NCBI RefSeq assembly: GCF_023277745.1
Contig: NZ_CP086322.1
Location: 4,898,001 to 4,962,000 of the forward strand
Direction: 5' to 3'
DNA from: Streptomyces halobius
GTDB taxonomy: Bacteria; Actinomycetota; Actinomycetes; Streptomycetales; Streptomycetaceae
DNA: 64,000 nucleotides
The position numbers and the translations under genes are program-made. The notes under the pieces were generated by a model. That model made no database searches, was not told the DNA's origin, and was given only the letters and a program-made list of their open reading frames with translations. Below are positions 26,023 through 34,773 of this stretch, piece after piece; positions within the stretch are counted from its first letter, which is position 1, and each line of letters begins with the position of its first letter.

Positions 26023-27162
26023 TCAGCGCATGGCGACTACCTCATCCCACGCCAAGCCCGCCGCCCCGGCCGCCGCGTCCTCGTCCACCTCCCTGCCCAG
26101 CGCCTTCAGGCCGTCGGCCAGCGCCGCCAGCGAGGCCAGTACCACAGCGCGGTCGGCGGCGCGACCGTAGTGGTTCACACGGATCATCTCCTTGGCCAGC
26201 GCACCCGCAGCGGCCTGCACCGGCACCGCACCATCGGCGGCGAGCGCGGCGGACACCACTTCGCGGGCATCCAGGTCCGTCGGAGCACGCAGCGTCGTCG
26301 CCGCCGGTGCCGCGTCCTCGTCCCTGACGACATACGGCACCGGTCCGCCCAGCGCCTGTACACCCGCACGGACCGCCGCGGCTGCCGCACGGTGCCGCCT
26401 GATGACGGCGTCCAGCCCCTCGGCCTCGATACGGTTCATGGCCTGCTCCAGGGCGAGCATCTCCAGCTGCGCCGGAGCGTGCGGCAGGGCGGTACGCCCG
26501 GCGTTGATCCAGCGCTCCTTCCAGTCCAGCAGCGAGAGGTACGAGCGCCGCGGAGCCCGCTCGTTGGCTGCGATCCGCTCCCAGGCACGAGAACTGACCG
26601 ACACCGCGGAAACACCGGCCGGTCCGGCGAGTGCCTTCTGCCCGCCGATCACACACAGATCCACGCCCCACTCATCGGTGAGCAGCGGCTCGGCCCCGAC
26701 CGAAGCGACCGCGTCCAGCATCAGCAGAGCACCGTGCTCACGTACCACGGCGCCGATCTCGGCGACCGGGTTGGTGTTGCCGGTCGCCGCCTCGGCGTGC
26801 ACCAGACTCACAAATGCGGTCTCGGGGTGCTTCCGCAGAGCGTCCGCCACCTGCTGCGGGCTCACCGCACCGGTGAACGGCGCGGAGACGGTGACGACCT
26901 CGGCGCCGCAGGAGCGCAGCCAGCCGCCGAACGTCTCGCCGTACGGGCCGGTGATGATGTTGAGCGCGGTGCTCCCGGGCCATACCGCCGAGCGGATAGC
27001 TGCCTCCAGTGGCAGCAGCGCCTCGCCCTGCATGGCCACCACATCGCAGCGGGTGCGCAGCAGCGCGGCGACCTTGTCCTCGATCCGCGCGAAGTGGGCC
27101 GCGTCGAGCGGCGGCAGGTCAAGCAGAACCGGGGCGTCGGAGTTCGCGGTCTCGACAGTCAC
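26023..27162 (-). CDS. Class V PLP aminotransferase (alanine-glyoxylate / serine-pyruvate type)
   Basis: A 379-residue fold-type I enzyme. ALNIITGPYGETFGGWLRSCGAEV, LVHAEAATGNTNPVAEIGAVV and LMLDAVASVGAEPL lead to the Schiff-base lysine in CVIGGQKALAGPAGVSAVSVS. The C-terminal RVNHYGRAADRAVVLASLAAL is typical of alanine-glyoxylate aminotransferase and PucG relatives. GTG 27162 has GGAAGG five bases ahead. It may act in glyoxylate or purine (ureidoglycine) metabolism; no pathway neighbours are present. Confidence 0.87.
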   Translation of the reverse strand: MTVETANSDAPVLLDLPPLDAAHFARIEDKVAALLRTRCDVVAMQGEALLPLEAAIRSAVWPGSTALNIITGPYGETFGGWLRSCGAEVVTVSAPFTGAVSPQQVADALRKHPETAFVSLVHAEAATGNTNPVAEIGAVVREHGALLMLDAVASVGAEPLLTDEWGVDLCVIGGQKALAGPAGVSAVSVSSRAWERIAANERAPRRSYLSLLDWKERWINAGRTALPHAPAQLEMLALEQAMNRIEAEGLDAVIRRHRAAAAAVRAGVQALGGPVPYVVRDEDAAPAATTLRAPTDLDAREVVSAALAADGAVPVQAAAGALAKEMIRVNHYGRAADRAVVLASLAALADGLKALGREVDEDAAAGAAGLAWDEVVAMR

Positions 27163-27337
27163 AGTGGCCTTCCAGCGGTAGCGAGCCGCCCACCGGGGGC
27201 GGCTCCTGACAACTCGCTCGACTGTACGTCCGCCCACGAGCGCGCACGCTGCGCGCTCCGCTCCCGCCACCCGACAGGCCCCGGGGATTGAGGAGCCCGT
27301 CCACCACCCTGCCCCGCCGCTCCCTGCCCTGCCCTGC

Positions 27338-28879
27338 TCAGACCCGCCAACCCTCCGCGTCCACCCCGCCCGGCACCGGCCCGGTGGGCTCGTACGGTCC
27401 GCGGGTGAAGACAAAAGTCCCCAGATCCAGATGGCTGACCGAGCCGTCCTCGGCGCGCACCACCCGCAGCGTCTCCCCTGCGTAGTAGCCATCGAGCCCG
27501 GTCCAGGAGCCGTCCGGCTCCGCCCGGAACCGCGAGGCACGCCCCGCACCCGACAGCGGCAGCAGCTCCAGCCCGCGCTCGGGCTTCAACCGCAGGACGA
27601 ACGAACTCGCGCCCCAGTACCAGGGCCCGGTCAGCGCCAGCAGTTCCGGGTCGAGCGGGCCGGGCAGCGGGCGCCATGGCTCCGGAATCCTCGGTTCGCG
27701 GTCGGCCACGGTCTCCAGAAGGTCGGCGGCCACGGCACTGACGGCGGGCCCCGAGGTGCAGTTGGCCAGCGCGATCCCGGCGACGTCCTCCTCGACGTCG
27801 ATCCACAGCGCCGCCAGGAACCCCGGCATCGAGCCGGTGTGCCCCGCCAGCCGCCGCCCGCTCCGCCGTACGAGCTGCAGCCCCAGGCCGTAGCCCGCCT
27901 CCCAGCCGTCGCCTTCCGGCGGCACCGCCGGCGTCCGCATCTCGACGACGCTCGACCCGGCCAGCACCCGCTCATCGCCCCGCGACAGGAACGCCGCCCA
28001 GCGGCACAGGTCGTCCAGGGTGGACCACAACTGGCCCGCCGGGCCCATCAGTCCGGTGTCATGTGCCGGTTCGGGCAGCAGCGCATCGGCCCATGGGTGT
28101 ACCGCCCAGCCGCCCGCGTGCGGCATCCGCGGCCGCAGCGTCGTACGGTCCATGCCCAGCGGCTCCAGCACCTCACGCCGCAGTACCTCGCCCCACGCCG
28201 TGCCACCCCGCAGCCGCTCGACGAGCGCGCCCAGCAGGGCATAGCCGGGGTTGGAGTAGTGATGCCGTCGTCCCGCAGGCAGGCGCACCGGCCGCTCACC
28301 GAAGAGGTCGTCCTGACCGGACCGCAGCTCGCCCGGCGTCCGCTCCCACCACGGCCCCCGTGCCTCCGCCGCCAACCCCGAACTGTGCGCGAGCAGTTGA
28401 GCGATGGTGGCCTCCGGAACCGGAGTGCCGTCCAGATACTTGCCGATCGGGTCCGCCAGCCGCAGCAATCCTTCGTCCCGCAGCCGCAGCACCATCACCG
28501 CCACAAACGTCTTGGTGAGCGAGCCGATGCGGTACTGCACATCGCCGTGCGGCACCTCACCCTCCACCGAGCTCCGGGCGCCCGTCCACACCGCTCGCCC
28601 ACCACGGACGACCGCCCCCATCATCGAGGGCGCCCGCCCTTCGGCCTGGCCGATCGCGAGTCGTCGCAGCAGGGCCCGCCGCGTCTCAGGCATCAGCTCC
28701 ACAAAGGCGTCGGGAGTATCGGCCGTCCCCGCCCACCCGTCGGCGGGCGGCCGCGCCGACTCCCCGGCATCGGGTGCTTCGGCCGCCCGGACGTCCGACC
28801 CCCTGGCACTCCGGGCATCGGATGACGCGGCTTCGCGCGGCTCGAGCTCGTGGGAATCCGCGGACGGTGCGATGGTCAT
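27338..28879 (-). CDS. Serine hydrolase (class C beta-lactamase / DD-peptidase-like)
   Basis: A 513-residue protein. The active-site SxxK is Ser120-Leu-Thr-Lys123 in YRIGSLTKTF, and the second motif is the tyrosine in HHYSNPGYALLGALVERL; HTGSMPGF probably supplies the third (H/K-T-G). A C-terminal lipocalin-like domain (GPWYWGASSFVLRL to FVFTRGPYEP) follows. The N-terminal 60 residues are low complexity and show no secretion signal, so it is probably an intracellular esterase or peptidase. AGGAG precedes ATG 28879. Confidence 0.88.
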   Translation of the reverse strand: MTIAPSADSHELEPREAASSDARSARGSDVRAAEAPDAGESARPPADGWAGTADTPDAFVELMPETRRALLRRLAIGQAEGRAPSMMGAVVRGGRAVWTGARSSVEGEVPHGDVQYRIGSLTKTFVAVMVLRLRDEGLLRLADPIGKYLDGTPVPEATIAQLLAHSSGLAAEARGPWWERTPGELRSGQDDLFGERPVRLPAGRRHHYSNPGYALLGALVERLRGGTAWGEVLRREVLEPLGMDRTTLRPRMPHAGGWAVHPWADALLPEPAHDTGLMGPAGQLWSTLDDLCRWAAFLSRGDERVLAGSSVVEMRTPAVPPEGDGWEAGYGLGLQLVRRSGRRLAGHTGSMPGFLAALWIDVEEDVAGIALANCTSGPAVSAVAADLLETVADREPRIPEPWRPLPGPLDPELLALTGPWYWGASSFVLRLKPERGLELLPLSGAGRASRFRAEPDGSWTGLDGYYAGETLRVVRAEDGSVSHLDLGTFVFTRGPYEPTGPVPGGVDAEGWRV

Positions 28880-29008
28880 GGCGCTCCTGAACGGCCGATC
28901 CAACTCATCGGTGGGCGTTCCCACCACGGATCACCCTCTCCCGACCACCGCGCCCGACGCCAGCGCCACCGCGCCAGGGGCGCCCGCCTCACGCCCGCCG
29001 GCGCGTCG

Positions 29009-29729
29009 TCACCGCAGCGCAAGCGCCCCGATCACCGCACCCAGTTCCGTCTGCTCGTCGGCCGGCGGCCGGCGCGCCGCATGCACCGAGTGCGGCGCGG
29101 TCACCAGCCGCATTCGGTCCCCGTCGGTAACCAGGTAGCCGAGGTAGGCCGGCAGCGTCAGACCGAGCGCCTTGAGATCGGCCCGGGCGCACCACCGTGC
29201 CGGCAGCTCCCGCATAGGCTCGTCGGCGCTCTCGTCGACGGCCCGCCGCGCGCCGGCGTCGCCCACTTCCCCGGAATCCGTGGCCGCCGCTGCCGTATCC
29301 CGCAAGCCCTCCGCGATCGCGAACCGGTTCCAGTCGTCGTACTGCCCCTGAGGCGCCTCGTGTACGCAACTCCACTGCCCACACGAAATACGCATGCGCC
29401 AGGGCAAATTGGCCGAGCTCGCGGTGGGCCTGCCCCATGTTGACGTACAGCGACGGGTAGAAGCTCCGCACCCGCTCGCCGCCCACCAGATCGGCCCGGT
29501 CCAAGCACTGCTGGTTCCAGCGGAGCGTGTCTTCGGGCGTGCTCTGGTGCCGCGCGGCATAGTGCGCGGCGATGCACGCCTCGTAGTCGTCAGCGGCGAT
29601 GCCCCAGGCCCGTTGGGAGAGGACGAGTGCCGCCTCGGGCCGTCCCTCCGCCTCGGCCTGCATGCCCTCAACGCACAGCCGTACAACGGGCAGTTCCGGA
29701 TCCATCTGCCCGCCCCTCCCGTCAGCCAT
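29009..29729 (-). pseudogene. TPR-like hypothetical protein, frameshifted
   Basis: The gene starts at ATG 29729 after a strong RBS (GGGAGGA) and reads MADGRGGQMDPELPVVRL through a TPR-type helix pair SLYVNMGQAHRELGQFALAH to AYFVWAVE. At about 29364-29372 the frame breaks: the meaningful continuation VHEAPQGQYDDWNRFAIAEG, ending GAVIGALALR, is in the next frame, so one extra base appears present. It overlaps the end of the MerR gene by eight bases and was cotranscribed with it. A sequencing error cannot be excluded. Confidence 0.7.
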
Positions 29730-30306
29730 CAGTCGTCCTCCCTGCCCTCTCCGCACGCGCAGCCCCGCCACGACCGCGACCTGCGTCACGGTCCGTGGCC
29801 ACCAACAGCACCTCGCCGTCAACGAGTTCGAGCAGTACACAGCCCAGCACCGGAAATTCCACCCGTGTCGCCCCGACCGCCACCGCGGGCCCCACCTGCC
29901 GTACCGCGCCAGCGAGTTCGGCACCGCCCACCCGGCCCACGCCTGGACCCCCGGTATCCCGCGTCCGACTCGACCTCGCACGAACCCCCTCGCCCATCGC
30001 CTGCGCCTCGTCCGGCGTCCGCCGCGTCCGCTCCAGATGCGCCCGCAGCACACCACGGGCCGCCTCCCGGCTCCCGTCCAGGACGATCGAGACATCCACC
30101 AACGGCAGCCCCGCCTCCCGCAACCGGCGAAGCCGCACAGCACGGGCCGCCTGCCCCGCCGCGTAGTACCGGTACCCCGTCACGGCATCCACCCGGGCCG
30201 GCGGCAGCACCCCGCAGTCGTCGTAGAACCGCAGCGCACTAGGCGTCAGACCCGCCCGCCGCGCAAACGCGCCGATGCTCACCAACTCTTCGGTCTCATC
30301 GTCCAT
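29722..30306 (-). CDS. MerR-family regulator with truncated sliding-clamp-like C-terminus
   Basis: A 194-residue protein. Residues 8-75 are a MerR winged helix (VSIGAFARRAGLTPSALRFYDDCGVLPPA, TGYRYYAAGQAARAVRLRRLREAG). After a linker, GAELAGAVRQVGPAVAVG through FPVLGCVLLELVDGEVLLVATDR resembles the first strand-helix unit of a DNA polymerase III beta clamp. Longer Streptomyces proteins join a MerR domain to a clamp domain; here the clamp ends after about 50 residues in a Gly/Arg tail (DAGRGRGGAARAERAG). The truncation looks secondary. The clamp identification is moderately sure. Confidence 0.7.
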   Translation of the reverse strand: MDDETEELVSIGAFARRAGLTPSALRFYDDCGVLPPARVDAVTGYRYYAAGQAARAVRLRRLREAGLPLVDVSIVLDGSREAARGVLRAHLERTRRTPDEAQAMGEGVRARSSRTRDTGGPGVGRVGGAELAGAVRQVGPAVAVGATRVEFPVLGCVLLELVDGEVLLVATDRDAGRGRGGAARAERAGRTTDG

Positions 30307-30600
30307 GAACGGGGTTGTCGGGCTTCAACCAACCTGACGGTCAACGCGACGCCCCTCGGAGCCGCCGGGCGGGGCGGCCCTGGTTCCCCCGCCCGGCGGT
30401 TCGATGTCAGGGCTGCGGACCCGCTATCTGCTTGGTGGTGACATTGGTGGTTGAAAAGGTCGGTGATGCTGATGGCCAGGGTGGGATGTCAGCGACGCGA
30501 TGAACTGGGCCTTGTCAGGCTGTCTCACGCCGTGGCGCCTGCCTGCAGTCTCAGATGCGTGGCATTTCCTCGGGTGAGCCGTTGCGCCGTCCTCAACTTC
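30307..30600. other. Gene-poor gap upstream of the MerR gene
   Basis: About 290 bp. TTGACC on the minus strand (30339-30344) may be the -35 box of the MerR promoter. The rest, of somewhat lower GC than its surroundings, holds nothing recognisable. Confidence 0.35.
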
Positions 30601-31179
30601 TCAGACCTCGTCCGGCGGGTCTGTTGCGTGGGGAAGCAAGGGGAACAGCCGGGTGATCAGGGCCACCGGTCGGGCGCCGTCAGGCCGGGCCAGGGGGCGC
30701 TGTTCGCGGTCTTGGTAGGGCACGAGCGCCCGTCGGAGGACGTCCGCGACCTGGCCCATCTCTTCGGGCGTCAGGTAGGCGACGGCGCTGAAGGCTTCGT
30801 CGTGCCGCCATTCGGTCGGCGCTTGGTCGCGTTGGGCGAGCCATCGCTGCCAGCTTTCGTCCTCCAGCCCTCGAGCCAAGTCGCCGAAATGTTCCTCCAC
30901 GGGTGCACCGACGGCGGGATTGTGCTGCCTCAGGCGCCAAGGGCGTGCGCGACCCCCGCGGTGAGGGGCCTCCTCGATATGGCCGTGGCGTGCGAGCTGC
31001 CGAAGGTGGAACGAGCAAAGCCCAGAGCTGTAGCCCAGTCTGGCGGCGGCTTCGGTCGCAGTGACGGTGCCGACTTCAGCCAGCAGGTCCAGTAGGGCCG
31101 TGCGGACCTCGTGCACGCGCAGTTCGTCACCGGTGTCCGGTTTCTGGTCGGGCTGGGAGTAGAGGTCATCTTCAGTCAC
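30601..31179 (-). CDS. ArsR-like winged-helix regulator
   Basis: A 192-residue protein. The helix-turn-helix (RVHEVRTALLDLLAEVGTVTATEAAARLGYSSGLCSFHLRQLARHGHIEEA) is of the ArsR/HTH_20 type. The C-terminal part (SWQRWLAQRDQAPTEWRHDEAFSAVAYLTPEEMGQVADVLRRAL) matches large Streptomyces ArsR proteins. The likely GTG start at 31179 lies inside one of two CTTTGCAAAG operators and has no RBS, so the transcript may be leaderless. It is divergent from a peptide deformylase gene, which it probably controls. Confidence 0.82.
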   Translation of the reverse strand: MTEDDLYSQPDQKPDTGDELRVHEVRTALLDLLAEVGTVTATEAAARLGYSSGLCSFHLRQLARHGHIEEAPHRGGRARPWRLRQHNPAVGAPVEEHFGDLARGLEDESWQRWLAQRDQAPTEWRHDEAFSAVAYLTPEEMGQVADVLRRALVPYQDREQRPLARPDGARPVALITRLFPLLPHATDPPDEV

Positions 31180-31205
31180 TTTGCAAAGTCTGCTACTTTG
31201 CAAAG
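31178..31205. promoter_or_regulatory. Twin palindromic operator of the ArsR / deformylase divergon
   Basis: CTTTGCAAAG occurs at 31179-31188 and 31196-31205, 17 bp apart. The first copy overlaps the ArsR GTG start codon. Confidence 0.7.
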
Positions 31206-31290
31206 ACCTTGGCAAGCGGTTCTTGCTCGGAGGCATCAGGCCGCGGTGACGACCGTGGCGTATGTGGCGTGCGCAGAAGGGGAGACAGCG

Positions 31291-31953
31291 ATGTCTGTTC
31301 GTCACGACCGGTCCCGTCCCGTAGACCGGCGAGTCCGTGTGCAGGGCCGCCCCGTCGACTCGTATCCAGTGCTGCCGCCGGAGGCGGAACGGGGTTCGGT
31401 TCGGCGGGTCGCGGTGGTGGGTGAGGAGATCCTGAGCCATCCGTGCCAGGTGGTGACCGAATTCGGCTCTCCCGAGTTGTCGGCGTTAATCGACGACATG
31501 TTCCTGACGATGCATGTGGCCGACGGTGCCGGACTCGCGGCCAACCAGGTAGGGGTCGGCCTGCGGCTGTTCGTGTATGACTGCCCGGACGACTATGGGA
31601 TCCGGCATGTCGGCCACATCATCAACCCGGTTCTTGGCCTGCCCGATCCGGGTAGCCGCCGACTCGTTGACGAATTCGAGGGCTGCCTGTCCGTGCCCGG
31701 TGCCGCCATGGCGGTTCCTCGCACCGACCGTGCCGTCGCTCGCGGGTTCGACAAGGACGGCAACCCTCTCGTCATCGAGGGGATGGGTTACTTCGCCCGG
31801 TGCCTGCAGCACGAGGCCGACCACCTCGTCGGCCACACGTATCTCGACCGGCTCTCCAAGCGGGACCGCAAGAACGCGTTGCGGCAGATGGAAGACCGGC
31901 GTGAGGACGTCTTCGTGCAACGCGCGGTCAAGGCCGCCCGTCTGGGCCGGTGA
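31291..31953 (+). CDS. def: Peptide deformylase, secondary copy with TTA codon
   Basis: A 220-residue iron/zinc enzyme that removes formyl groups from new protein N-termini. All three motifs are intact: GAGLAANQVG, EGCLSVPG (Cys132) and QHEADH (His174, His178). A 40-residue polar N-terminal extension precedes the domain. RBS GGGGAG is near-ideal. Codon 66 is TTA (31486-31488), which makes translation bldA-dependent; a housekeeping deformylase should not have this, so this is probably an additional copy. It is divergent from an ArsR-type regulator. Confidence 0.93.
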   Translation: MSVRHDRSRPVDRRVRVQGRPVDSYPVLPPEAERGSVRRVAVVGEEILSHPCQVVTEFGSPELSALIDDMFLTMHVADGAGLAANQVGVGLRLFVYDCPDDYGIRHVGHIINPVLGLPDPGSRRLVDEFEGCLSVPGAAMAVPRTDRAVARGFDKDGNPLVIEGMGYFARCLQHEADHLVGHTYLDRLSKRDRKNALRQMEDRREDVFVQRAVKAARLGR

Positions 31954-32046
31954 GACGCTTGGTGGCAGCGGCCACCTTCCTGCCGAAGGGGGTGGGCCGC
32001 GTCCCGCGGCCCCGTTCCCGAAAGGGTGAAAGCTCCGGCCCAAGCC

Positions 32047-34773
32047 TCACGTCTGCGCCATATCCACGAACCGCGAGTAGTGCCCCTGGAACGCCACGGT
32101 GATCGTCGCCGTCGGGCCGTTACGGTGCTTCGCCACGATCAGGTCGGCCTCGCCCGCGCGTGGGGACTCCTTCTCGTAGGCGTCCTCGCGGTGCAGCAGG
32201 ATGACCATGTCGGCGTCCTGTTCGATGGAACCGGACTCACGCAGGTCGGAGACCATCGGCTTCTTGTCCGTACGCTGCTCCGGACCGCGGTTCAGCTGGG
32301 AGAGCGCGATCACCGGGAGCTCCAGCTCCTTCGCCAGAAGCTTGAGATTTCGGGACATATCCGAAACCTCCTGCTGCCGGCTCTCGGCACGCTTCGAACC
32401 ACCGGACTGCATCAGCTGCAGATAGTCGATGACCACCAGCTTCAGCTCATTGCGCTGCTTGAGCCGGCGGCACTTCGCGCGGATCTCCATCATCGACAGG
32501 TTCGGCGAGTCGTCGATGTAGAGCGGTGCGGCCGAGACATCCGGCATGCGGCGCGCCAGCCGCGTCCAGTCCTCGTCCGTCATGCTGCCGGACCGCATGT
32601 GATGCAGCGCCACCCGGGCCTCCGCGGACAGCAGGCGCATCGCGATCTCATTGCGCCCCATCTCCAGCGAGAAGATCACGCTCGGCAGATTGCTCCTGAT
32701 CGAGCAGGCGCGCGCGAAGTCCAGGGCCAGAGTGGAGTTGTGTGTAGGTACCATCGACCGAGTGGCCAAGTACATGTGATCCGGATTGTCCACCTGGACA
32801 CAGCGGACCGGGACGCTCGCAATCTCCCGGACATCGGCGATGAAGCGATGTCGCAGCTTCGGGGTGCCAGGGCGCCTGCGCTCTTCGTGCACACGCCGCT
32901 TCCGCTCCGACGCGAATACGTCATCGGTCGGTGTGAAAGTGACGAGGTACGCGGTGGACGACTCCTCGGAGCGGCCCTTGACCGGCTTCGCCCTCATGCC
33001 GCACCGATAGCCGAGGCTGACGACCAGCTCACGAAAACCTTCGGCCAGCGCCCTGTTGGTGACAGCGAACTGCACTGACCCGGTGTTCGTGACGGTTCCG
33101 TCAGTGTCCAAAAGCCCGGCGAGCAGTTCCCTCCGCTGGGCGATGGAGCTCCGAAGGTACTCCTGAGGGATGTGCTTGTTCCCCAGGACGCCCATGTCCC
33201 GCAGCAGAACTTGCAGGCTGCCGTGGCTTCTGGCGCAAGTGGCACAACGGGGCTTCGAGAAGGGAGAAAAGCACACCTCCCCACAGTCGACACATGTGGC
33301 GTGAGGAACCGGAGCGGAAACGGATCTCGCTCCGCCCCCACACGGCTTTCCACAGCTTCGCACATGGGCGAGCTTGGGTACGAAGATCTTCCCGCAAACG
33401 ACGCAGGACCGCTCGAGCAGCTCCGGATCCTCGACAGAGAACCGGACGCCGTAGGTGATCGACGAACCTGCGCGGCGAACCTCGAAGCCCTCTTCCGCGA
33501 TGCGCTGTACGACCGCCGGGTCCGCCGAGGTGATCCTTGAAGCATCGCTGTGACCGTCCCCGAGCCATGCGCCCAGCGTGTACGGAGGAACGGGCAGATC
33601 CCGGTGAGGAAGGTCCAGCGCGGCCACGTTCCTCACAGTGTGGTTCTTGCGCCGGTCGTCTGTGGTGCAGTGCAGCGTCGCAGCGATTTCCTTGGTGGTC
33701 TTGACGGAGGCGAAGGTGCGCTGGGTGCGGTAGCCGTTGTGCCCAGCTGCCGCGGCCTGGGCAGTCCTGCGCGAAGCCCGGGTGTCGGTGAGCCATTGGT
33801 GATCCGCATCCGCGATGACGCGCGTGCCGTCGTCGAAAGCCACCTCGTAGCAGGGTCGCCCGGTCATGACGTCGGTGGCAGCGACCACACGTGTCGGCTG
33901 CCCCGTTGCGTCGAGGAGATAATCACCGGGCTTGACCTCGCCCATCGTGGTCCACCCGGTAGGGGTGGGCAGGGGAGTGTCGAGAGCGAGGGCCTTACCC
34001 ATGGCGGGACGGGCCGCGATAACGACCATCTGGCCCGGGTGCAGGCCGTTCGTCAGCGAATCCAGGTCCGTGAAGCCGGTGGGTACGCCGGTCATCTGGC
34101 CCTGGCGCGAGCCGATCGCCTCGATCTCGTCGAGGGCGCCCTCCATGATGTCGCCGAGCGGCAGATAGTCCTCGCTGGTCCGCTGCTCGGTGACGGCGTA
34201 GATCTCCGCCTGGGCGCTGTTGACGATCTCGTCGACGTCGCCGTCCGCGGCGTATCCCATCTGCGTGATCCGGGTACCGGCCTCGACGAGGCGGCGCAGC
34301 ACGGCCCGTTCGTGGACGATCTCGGCGTAGTACTCGGCGTTCGCGGCCGTCGGCACGGACTGGACGAGCGTGTGCAGATACGAGGCGCCGCCGACCCGCC
34401 CGATCTCCCCGCGTTTGGTCAGCTCCGCGGCGATGGTGATCGGGTCGGCCGGCTCGCCCTTGGCGTACAGATCGAGGATCGCCTGGTAGACCAGCTCATG
34501 GGCCGGTCTGTAGAAGTCTTCGCCCTTGAGGACCTCGACGACGTCCGCGATGGCGTCCTTGGACAGCAGCATGCCGCCGAGCACCGACTGCTCGGCGTCC
34601 AGATCCTGCGGGGGCACCCGCTCGAAGCTGCCGGCCCAGGAACCGCCGCCGTCGTCGCGGTCCGGCCGGTCGCCGCGGCCCTTGCCGTCGCCTCGGCGGG
34701 AGCGGGGGGCCGGCAGCCGGTCGCCCGGACCGGAGTCCGCCCAGGGGTCTTCCATGGGCTCGGGCACGCTCAC
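32047..34773 (-). CDS. dnaB: Replicative DNA helicase DnaB, intein-containing precursor
   Basis: Hexameric replication-fork helicase. The 908-residue precursor contains a 419-residue intein (residues 261-679); the spliced helicase is 489 residues. The N-terminal domain begins at VPPQDLDAEQSVLGGMLLSKDAIADV. The Walker A is split: ARPAMGK before the intein, STLALDFA after it. Downstream are the DnaB motifs VIFSLEMGRNEIAMRLL, LKLVVIDYLQLM (Walker B), LPVIALSQLNRGPEQR and DLRESGSIEQDADMVILLHRED. GTG 34773 has GGAGGAGG at good spacing; the frame is open further upstream but that stretch has no RBS. Without splicing the ATPase cannot form. Confidence 0.97.
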   Translation of the reverse strand: MSVPEPMEDPWADSGPGDRLPAPRSRRGDGKGRGDRPDRDDGGGSWAGSFERVPPQDLDAEQSVLGGMLLSKDAIADVVEVLKGEDFYRPAHELVYQAILDLYAKGEPADPITIAAELTKRGEIGRVGGASYLHTLVQSVPTAANAEYYAEIVHERAVLRRLVEAGTRITQMGYAADGDVDEIVNSAQAEIYAVTEQRTSEDYLPLGDIMEGALDEIEAIGSRQGQMTGVPTGFTDLDSLTNGLHPGQMVVIAARPAMGKALALDTPLPTPTGWTTMGEVKPGDYLLDATGQPTRVVAATDVMTGRPCYEVAFDDGTRVIADADHQWLTDTRASRRTAQAAAAGHNGYRTQRTFASVKTTKEIAATLHCTTDDRRKNHTVRNVAALDLPHRDLPVPPYTLGAWLGDGHSDASRITSADPAVVQRIAEEGFEVRRAGSSITYGVRFSVEDPELLERSCVVCGKIFVPKLAHVRSCGKPCGGGARSVSAPVPHATCVDCGEVCFSPFSKPRCATCARSHGSLQVLLRDMGVLGNKHIPQEYLRSSIAQRRELLAGLLDTDGTVTNTGSVQFAVTNRALAEGFRELVVSLGYRCGMRAKPVKGRSEESSTAYLVTFTPTDDVFASERKRRVHEERRRPGTPKLRHRFIADVREIASVPVRCVQVDNPDHMYLATRSMVPTHNSTLALDFARACSIRSNLPSVIFSLEMGRNEIAMRLLSAEARVALHHMRSGSMTDEDWTRLARRMPDVSAAPLYIDDSPNLSMMEIRAKCRRLKQRNELKLVVIDYLQLMQSGGSKRAESRQQEVSDMSRNLKLLAKELELPVIALSQLNRGPEQRTDKKPMVSDLRESGSIEQDADMVILLHREDAYEKESPRAGEADLIVAKHRNGPTATITVAFQGHYSRFVDMAQT
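32737..33993 (-). mobile_element. Class 3 DnaB intein with LAGLIDADG homing endonuclease
   Basis: Inserted exactly between Lys and Ser of the DnaB P-loop. It begins with Ala (ALALDTPLPTPTGW), not Cys or Ser, and ends VPTHN before Ser+1. It has the class 3 triad: Trp67 (block B, DHQWL), Cys398 (block F, VRCVQVDNPDHMYL) and Thr417 (block G). Endonuclease motifs are LGAWLGDGH (140-148) and LLAGLLDTDG (290-299). Between them lies a Cys-rich insert (about 195-255): CVVCG...CGKPC, then CVDCG...CATC. Both endonuclease motifs keep an acidic residue, so homing activity is possible. Confidence 0.9.

Noticed and set aside
30307..30600. Possible insertion sequence remnant
   Set aside because: No terminal repeats, target duplication or transposase fragment found by eye.
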